In this document: piece after piece, positions 59,381 through 64,000 of the stretch
Position numbering within the stretch: position 1 is the first letter of the stretch
Layout of the letters: the number at the start of each line of letters is the position of its first letter
Assembly (NCBI RefSeq): GCF_016623465.1
Contig: NZ_JAEDAJ010000001.1
Span: 214,227-278,226, forward strand
Reading direction: 5' to 3'
DNA from: Brachybacterium halotolerans
Lineage (GTDB): Bacteria > Actinomycetota > Actinomycetes > Actinomycetales > Dermabacteraceae
DNA length: 64,000 nucleotides
The notes under the pieces: generated by a model
Told to the model about the DNA's origin: nothing
Databases searched by the model: none
What the model saw: only the letters and a program-made list of their open reading frames with translations
Program-made: the position numbers and the translations under genes

Positions 59381-60412
59381 ATGCGTGCACTGGTGCTGCA
59401 GGAGAAGGGCCGGATGGGGATCGAGGACGTCCCCTCCCCCGGCGCCCCGGGGCCCGGGGAGGTCCGGATCGCGATGCACACGGTCGGGATCTGCGCCTCC
59501 GACGTCCACTACTGGACCGAAGGCCGCATCGGTCCCTTCGTCGTCGAGGCGCCGATGATCCTCGGGCACGAGGGCGCGGGCACCGTGGTCGAGATCGGCG
59601 AGGGCGTCACCGGCCTGTCCGTCGGCGATCGCGTCGCGATGGAGCCGGGCGTCCCCGATCCCGCCTCGCGGGCGACCCTCGAGGGCCGCTACAACGTCGA
59701 CCCGGCCGTGCGCTTCTGGGCGACCCCGCCGATCGACGGCTGCCTCGCCGAGGAGGTCGTCCACCCCGCCGCCTTCACCTACCGCCTGCCCGACGCCCTG
59801 AGCTTCGCCGAGGGCGCGCTCATCGAGCCCTTCGCCGTCGGCATGTTCGCCGCGACGAAGGCGCAGATCAGCCCCGGGGACGTCGTCGCCGTGATCGGCA
59901 GCGGGACGATCGGCATCATGACCGCACTGGCCGCGCGCGCCGGCGGGGCGAGCCGGGTGTACATCAGCGACGTGCAGAGCGCGAAGCTCGGACTGCTCGA
60001 CGGACTCACGGGCATCATCCCGGTCGACGCCACCCAGGAAGACCTCGGCGAGCGGGTGCGCGCGGAGACCTCGGGATGGGGCCCGCAGGTCGTGATCGAG
60101 GCCTCGGGCGCCGCTCCCGCGTACAAGGGGCTGTGGACGGTCCCCGCGCCGGGCGGACGCGTGGTGCTCGTCGGCATGCCCGTCGAGCCCGTGGCCTTCG
60201 ACGTCGCCACGGCGCAGAGCCGCGGGATCTCCATCGAGACGATCTTCCGCTACGCCAACATCCATCAGAAGGCCATCGATCTCGCCGCGAGCGATGCCGT
60301 GGACCTGGGCCGCTTCGTCACCGAGACGTTCGCGTTCGAGGACTCGGAGAAGGCCTTCGAGCGCTTCCTCGAGGGTCGGCCGACGGACGTGAAGCTGCAG
60401 ATCGCCTTCTGA
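59381..60412 (+). CDS. zinc-dependent polyol (sorbitol/xylitol-type) dehydrogenase
   Basis: The 343-residue medium-chain dehydrogenase oxidises a polyol to a ketose with NAD+. Catalytic zinc ligands are Cys38 (GICASDVHYW) and His63-Glu64 (LGHEGAG). The cofactor motif is VAVIGSGTIGIMTALAARAGG. The structural-zinc lobe lacks its four cysteines and reads RATLEGRYNVDPAVRFWATPP, as in animal-type sorbitol dehydrogenases. The end (ISIETIFRYANIHQKAIDLA) fits the sorbitol/xylitol group. GAGGAGG precedes the ATG. No polyol transporter or kinase is adjacent, so the substrate is a family-level guess. Confidence 0.87.
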   Translation: MRALVLQEKGRMGIEDVPSPGAPGPGEVRIAMHTVGICASDVHYWTEGRIGPFVVEAPMILGHEGAGTVVEIGEGVTGLSVGDRVAMEPGVPDPASRATLEGRYNVDPAVRFWATPPIDGCLAEEVVHPAAFTYRLPDALSFAEGALIEPFAVGMFAATKAQISPGDVVAVIGSGTIGIMTALAARAGGASRVYISDVQSAKLGLLDGLTGIIPVDATQEDLGERVRAETSGWGPQVVIEASGAAPAYKGLWTVPAPGGRVVLVGMPVEPVAFDVATAQSRGISIETIFRYANIHQKAIDLAASDAVDLGRFVTETFAFEDSEKAFERFLEGRPTDVKLQIAF

Positions 60413-60446
60413 CCGGAATCGCTCCCTGACCGGAATCGCTCTGACC
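60409..60446. repeat. direct repeat covering the dehydrogenase stop codon
   Basis: CTGACCGGAATCGCTC occurs at 60409-60424 and 60426-60441, followed by a partial CTGACC. The dehydrogenase TGA is in the first copy. The array lies in the 110-nt gap before the next gene. Confidence 0.7.
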
Positions 60447-60522
60447 AGCGCTGATCCTTGTGGAGGAACGGCGGTGTGGATGATCGAAGAGGGCGCAGGG
60501 AGCGCGGGGCCATGCTTGCCGC

Positions 60523-61188
60523 ATGCTCTATCGACTCGGATTCTGGCTCGGACCGACACCCTCTGATCCCATCGACGCCTGCGCCGCCCTCAACCAGCAC
60601 ATCTTCGCCGCGGATCATGCCTGGGGCGAGACGGGCACGGCGGTGCCGCCGGTGCCGCGGATCGCCGCCTTCGTGCAGGAGGCGCTGCGGCGATATCCCC
60701 TCGACGAGGGCGACGAGGACCCGGACGTCGACGGCGAGGACGGCGCGCAGGGCATCCCCATCTGGAAGTACACCGACGTCGAGGCGTGCGCCGCAGGTCA
60801 GGCATTCCATGCGAACCTCACCGGACTGGGCGCCGAGATCGCCCGGGACGACCTCGCGGAGCTCGCCGCATCGCTCGACATCAACGCCTTCGACCTCGTC
60901 CAGCACAGGATCCTCCCCGACCGCCGTCCCGGCGCCGCGCCCGGGGAGCAGCATCCGCATCCGGACGTGCTGCCCCCGTTCCTCGCCCGGGAGGAGCGCG
61001 ACGACGTCGCGACGGGCGGACCTCTCAGGATGGGGACCGGAGGAGAGACGCGAGACTTCCTCGCCCTCGAGCGCGCCGCCTACTCCCCCGGCGCTCGTGT
61101 GTGCGACGGACCCGAGCGCGCGCAGGAGGCGCTCGGGCTGCACGGCGTCGTGATCCCCCAGCGCGCCGCGGCGCGGCCGCTGTTCTGA
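60523..61188 (+). CDS. hypothetical protein of unknown function
   Basis: The 221-residue acidic soluble protein starts MLYRLGFWLGPTPSDPIDAC and has a His/Pro-rich segment (GEQHPHPDVLPPF). No membrane segment, signal peptide or known motif is recognised. The start ATG is 6 nt after CATGCT, a weak -10 match at leaderless spacing, and no ribosome site is evident. Codon use is like its neighbours. It could be a partner of the downstream methyltransferase 68 nt away, but nothing in the sequence shows this. Confidence 0.65.
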   Translation: MLYRLGFWLGPTPSDPIDACAALNQHIFAADHAWGETGTAVPPVPRIAAFVQEALRRYPLDEGDEDPDVDGEDGAQGIPIWKYTDVEACAAGQAFHANLTGLGAEIARDDLAELAASLDINAFDLVQHRILPDRRPGAAPGEQHPHPDVLPPFLAREERDDVATGGPLRMGTGGETRDFLALERAAYSPGARVCDGPERAQEALGLHGVVIPQRAAARPLF

Positions 61189-61256
61189 ACCGGCAGCTCA
61201 CCCGACCGTCGTCGAAACGCCTGGACAGCGCGCTCGACGAGTGCTTGCCTCGCTCC

Positions 61257-62039
61257 ATGGACACGAGCGAACCCGCGGGCACCCACGACCTCACGGGCAC
61301 CTACGAGGAGACCCGGCGCGCCTGGGACGCCGCCTCCCGCAAGCACGTGCGCGAGTACGGGAGCCTGCTCGCCGAGGCGCGCACCGCACGCCTGCTTCCG
61401 TGTGAGGAGCGTCTGCTCGCAGGACTCGTCGAGCGCGCCGAGGTGATCCACCCGCAGAGCGGGCACGGCATCGACGATCACGCGCTGCTGCGACTCGGGG
61501 CCGCCTCGGTGCTGGGCGTGGACTACTCGCCGACCGCGGTGGCGGCGGCGCAGCGCCGTGCCGACGAGTTGGGCGCCGCTGCGCAATACATTGTGGCGGA
61601 GCTCCCGGACACGGGCCTCGATCCGGCATCCGCCGACCTCGTCTACACGGGCAAGGGAGCACTGATCTGGAACGAGGACCTCGACGCCTGGGCGGCGGAG
61701 ATGCACCGGCTGCTGCGGCCCGGCGGTCGCCTGTTCGTCCACGAGGCGCACCCGCTCGTGCCGCTGTGGACGTGGGACGCCGACGAGCCTCGCGTGCGGG
61801 CGGACCGCGGCTACTTCGCGTCCCGCCACGTCAACGACACCTTCCCCGCTCGCGGGGCCACCGAGCACCAGCGCACGCTCGCCGGGACCGTGATGGCGAT
61901 CGTGCGGGCGGGCTTCGTCCTCGAGCAGCTCGAGGAGCATCCCGAGCCGTTCTGGCGGCCCGACGACGCGGAGCCCGCGGCGGCCTGGGACGGTCGCCTC
62001 CCCAACAGCTTCAGCCTGCTCGCGCGCCGCGGGATCTGA
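61257..62039 (+). CDS. class I SAM-dependent methyltransferase
   Basis: The 260-residue protein has a Methyltransf_25/11-type core. It shows GAASVLGVDYSPTAVAAAQRRADELG (motif I acidic end), then VAELPDTGLDPASADLVYTG and MHRLLRPGGRLFVHEAHPL, the post-motif strands. The glycine-rich first part of motif I is changed (VIHPQSGHGIDDHALLRLG), with GxG reduced. The start is the first ATG after a gap with no strong ribosome site; alternatives within frame are not better. Substrate unknown, small-molecule methylation likely. Confidence 0.78.
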   Translation: MDTSEPAGTHDLTGTYEETRRAWDAASRKHVREYGSLLAEARTARLLPCEERLLAGLVERAEVIHPQSGHGIDDHALLRLGAASVLGVDYSPTAVAAAQRRADELGAAAQYIVAELPDTGLDPASADLVYTGKGALIWNEDLDAWAAEMHRLLRPGGRLFVHEAHPLVPLWTWDADEPRVRADRGYFASRHVNDTFPARGATEHQRTLAGTVMAIVRAGFVLEQLEEHPEPFWRPDDAEPAAAWDGRLPNSFSLLARRGI

Positions 62040-62063
62040 GAAGCGGGTGCCGACCGGACGGAC

Positions 62064-62966
62064 TCAGCCTGCCCGCACCGCCGCCCGTCGCTGCCAGAAC
62101 ACCACGGCGCTCGCGGCGGCGACGTTGAGGGAGTCGACCGCGCCGCTCATGGGGATGACCACGTGCTCGTCGACCGCCTTCAGGGTGGACGGCTCGAGGC
62201 CGTGGCCCTCGGCGCCGAGGACCAGCGCGACCTTGCGGCCGGCCCCCAGGTCCACCTCGTCGAGCGCCGTGGCCTGCTCGGTGAGGGCCAGGGCGAGCAC
62301 GTCGAAGCCGGCGTCGTGCAGCAGGTCCACGCCGTCGTGCGCGGTGTCCTCGCCCGGAGGATGCGGCGCGTGCGGCCAGGCGCCGAGCCGCGTCCACGGC
62401 ACCTGGAAGACGGTGCCCATCGAGACGCGGAGGGAGCGGCGGTACAGCGGGTCAGCGCAGCGCGGGGTGACGAGCACGGCGTCGACGTCGAGCGCGGCGG
62501 CCGAGCGGAACATGGCGCCCACGTTCGTGTGGTCCACGATGTTCTCGAGCACCGCGACCGTGCGCGCCGTGCGCAGCAGGTCGGCGGCGGAGGGCAGGAC
62601 GGGCCGCTGCATGGCCGCGAGCGCTCCCCGGTGCAGATGGAATCCCGTGAGCGACTCGAGCAGGGACTCCTCGCCCACGAACACGGGCACCTCGGGGAAG
62701 CGCGTGAACAGCGGTGCGAACTGCTCCACCCAGCGGGAGGACATGAGGAAGGAGCGCGGGACGCAGCCGGCGTCCATCGCCCGCTCGATCACATGGAAGC
62801 TCTCCGCCATGAACAGCCCGCGCTCGACCTCCATGCTCGCGCGCAGCCGCACGTCGGTCATGCGCAGGTAGTCGTCGAGCCGCGGGTCCTCGAGCGTCGT
62901 GATCGGGACGATCTGCGGGCCGGGGGCCTCGATGGTCCCGGGGCCCTCCGGTGCCGGTGCTCCCAT
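62064..62966 (-). CDS. TrmH/SpoU-family RNA 2'-O-methyltransferase
   Basis: The 300-residue enzyme has an N-terminal substrate-binding domain (FMAESFHVIERAMDAGCVPR) and a C-terminal SPOUT knot with the family motifs ENIVDHTNVGAMFRSAAALD (motif 1), ALVLGAEGHGL (motif 2) and IPMSGAVDSLNVAAASAV (motif 3). It methylates the 2'-hydroxyl of a nucleotide in tRNA or rRNA; the target is not readable. The ATG lies one base after the stop of the ABC ATPase, so the pair forms an operon. Confidence 0.92.
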   Translation of the reverse strand: MGAPAPEGPGTIEAPGPQIVPITTLEDPRLDDYLRMTDVRLRASMEVERGLFMAESFHVIERAMDAGCVPRSFLMSSRWVEQFAPLFTRFPEVPVFVGEESLLESLTGFHLHRGALAAMQRPVLPSAADLLRTARTVAVLENIVDHTNVGAMFRSAAALDVDAVLVTPRCADPLYRRSLRVSMGTVFQVPWTRLGAWPHAPHPPGEDTAHDGVDLLHDAGFDVLALALTEQATALDEVDLGAGRKVALVLGAEGHGLEPSTLKAVDEHVVIPMSGAVDSLNVAAASAVVFWQRRAAVRAG

Positions 62967-62967
62967 C

Positions 62968-63759
62968 TCAGTCCAGCTGCACGGAACGGGCGCTGAAGCG
63001 CTCGCCGTGGCGCTCGACCACCAGCGGCAGCCCGAAGGTGCGCGTGAGGTTCTGCGAGGTGAGGGTCTCGTCGATCGGCCCGGCGGCGACGGCCTTCCCG
63101 TCGCGCAGCAGCAGGGCGTGCGTGTACCCCGGCGGGATCTCCTCGACGTGGTGGGTGACCAGCACGGTCACCGGCGTCGCAGGATCCTTCGCGAGGCGCG
63201 CGAGGTTCCGCACGAGCTCCTCGCGGCCGCCCAGGTCCAGCCCCGAGGCGGGCTCGTCCAGGAGCAGCAGCTCGGGGTCGGTCATGAGGGCGCGCGCGGA
63301 GAGCACGCGCTTGCGCTCCCCGGTGGAGAGGGTGCCGAAGGCGCGGCCCTCGAGATCCAGGACGCCGAAGGCGTCGAGCAGGGTGCGCGCGCGGTCGAGG
63401 TCGAGGTCCTCGTACTCCTCGCGCCAGCGGCCGACGACCCCGTAGCCGGCGGTCACCACCACGTCGAGCACCTTCTCGTGCCCGGGGACGGTGTCGGCGA
63501 GCTCCTGGCTCGCGAGGCCGATGAGGGGGCGCAGCTCGAAGACGTCGATCCGGCCCAGGCGCTCGGCGAGCAGCTCGACCGTGCCGGACGTGGGGTGCAT
63601 GCGGGAGGCGAGCAGGCGGATCATCGTCGACTTGCCGGCACCGTTGGGGCCCAGCACCACCCAGCGCTCGCCCTCCCCGATGCTGACGGTGAGCCCGTCC
63701 AGCAGGTTCCTCCCGCCACGGCGGACGACGACATCGGTGAGTGCAGCAGCCTCGGACAT
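62968..63759 (-). CDS. ABC transporter ATP-binding protein without partner permease
   Basis: The 263-residue ATPase has Walker A GPNGAGKST (about residues 39-47), a LSTGERKRV signature where the usual LSGGQ is LSTGE, Walker B LLLLDEPASGLD and the H-loop THHVEEIP. The pattern resembles the ModF/YlmA-like group, near iron-siderophore ATPases. No permease or binding protein is adjacent. A TAGGCT lies 7 nt before the ATG, indicating a leaderless mRNA. The downstream trmH-type gene is coupled. Confidence 0.88.
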   Translation of the reverse strand: MSEAAALTDVVVRRGGRNLLDGLTVSIGEGERWVVLGPNGAGKSTMIRLLASRMHPTSGTVELLAERLGRIDVFELRPLIGLASQELADTVPGHEKVLDVVVTAGYGVVGRWREEYEDLDLDRARTLLDAFGVLDLEGRAFGTLSTGERKRVLSARALMTDPELLLLDEPASGLDLGGREELVRNLARLAKDPATPVTVLVTHHVEEIPPGYTHALLLRDGKAVAAGPIDETLTSQNLTRTFGLPLVVERHGERFSARSVQLD

Positions 63760-63766
63760 GGCTCAG

Positions 63767-63772
63767 AGCCTA
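63767..63772 (-). promoter_or_regulatory. -10 element for leaderless ABC ATPase-trmH operon
   Basis: TAGGCT on the minus strand is followed by 7 nt (CTGAGCC) and the ATG at 63759. There is no ribosome site in the gap. Confidence 0.5.
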
Positions 63773-63872
63773 TCGGCTCCGGCACCGTCTCCCGTGCAGC
63801 GACCCGACCCTGCCGTCGGCCCGATCGCCTTCCCGATCTCCGGGGAAGCCGCTCGCCCCGGCGAGGGGGACG

Positions 63873-63878
63873 GTAGGG
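63873..63878 (+). promoter_or_regulatory. candidate -10 for the last, partial gene
   Basis: TAGGGT lies 75 nt before the ATG at 63954 in the divergent gap. It fits the TANNNT pattern used at other promoters here, and the gene also has a normal ribosome site. Confidence 0.35.
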
Positions 63879-63953
63879 TGCCCGGGGTCGCGGACGCCGT
63901 GCGCGGCGCCGATCCCCTCGACCCCTCTCCCCTCGACGCGAAGGAGCGCCACC

Positions 63954-64000
63954 ATGGCACATCCCGACCCGGCCGCCGACCCGTCGGCCCCGATGCCCCG
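63954..64000 (+). CDS. start of a gene cut by the window end
   Basis: ATG at 63954 follows GAAGGAG by about 8 nt. The first residues are MAHPDPAADPSAPMP, a hydrophilic Pro/Ala/Asp-rich tail. Too little remains to assign a family. It is divergent from the ABC ATPase operon. Confidence 0.6.
   Translation, partial: MAHPDPAADPSAPMP

Overview
The window is a continuous stretch of chromosome from a very GC-rich Gram-positive actinobacterium. Codon third positions are almost all G or C. Typical actinobacterial markers are a GarA/FtsR/MerR cluster, a fused Cmk-Der protein, an ImuA'-ImuB-DnaE2 mutasome with a mycobacterial-type LexA box, a DUF222-HNH (13E12-type) nuclease, a DinB-like family typical of mycothiol users, a PAC2-family protein and many leaderless-type promoters. 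A member of Micrococcales close to Dermabacteraceae/Brachybacterium would fit. That placement is inference from gene content only.

Layout. 1-5.1 kb: core operon parA (5' end outside the window)-rluB-tyrA-cmk/der, with no scpA/scpB between parA and rluB. 5.1-6.6 kb: small membrane protein, Nudix hydrolase, unknown protein. 6.7-10 kb: carbohydrate ABC importer (lipoprotein plus two permeases, no ATPase). 10-15 kb: exported intradiol-dioxygenase-like lipoprotein, purU, universal stress protein, a DUF2249/cupin pair split by one amber codon, a small zinc-ribbon gene with a possible leaderless upstream ORF, and a winged-helix protein. 15.2-15.4 kb: abnormal poly-G/poly-C tract framed by an inverted repeat, probably a sequencing artefact at a hairpin, next to a tRNA-Pro(GGG). 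15.6-20.6 kb: methyltransferase-like protein, garA, ftsR, second merR, orphan ParA, RNA/DNA methyltransferase. 20.7-35.3 kb: a DinB-like protein, then a probable sugar or glycoside catabolic region. It holds two Gfo/Idh/MocA oxidoreductases, two TIM-barrel isomerases/epimerases, a PAC2 protein, an MFS permease, a LacI regulator and a five-gene oligosaccharide/peptide-type ABC importer. 35.4-44.1 kb: SHOCT, GNAT, maltokinase-cap, endonuclease/phosphatase, GH25 lysozyme and CPBP protease genes, two MFS exporters and a queuosine-precursor transporter. 44.1-50.6 kb: tetR divergent from an mmpL-yhgE/pip pair. 50.6-59.3 kb: dnaE2, imuB and imuA' divergent from the DUF222-HNH nuclease, with LexA boxes on both sides. 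59.4-64 kb: polyol dehydrogenase, unknown protein, methyltransferase, TrmH-family methyltransferase, ABC ATPase and the first codons of a further gene.

The most interesting unit is the 21.4-35.3 kb sugar region. The same AACCGGTT-centred palindrome lies upstream of the isomerase/oxidoreductase operon and of the ABC importer operon, with a LacI gene between them and no glycoside hydrolase in sight. Two Gfo/Idh/MocA enzymes with two TIM-barrel enzymes and an oligosaccharide importer match what is known of oxidative (3-keto) glycoside cleavage, so the region is a candidate for non-hydrolytic glycoside use. Other points worth a second look are the SOS-box-linked nuclease beside the mutasome, the MMPL protein with an ABC-ATPase-like tail, the six GDGT..NPGL repeats in the YhgE/Pip protein, and the recurrent -10 hexamer placed 6-7 nt before start codons.
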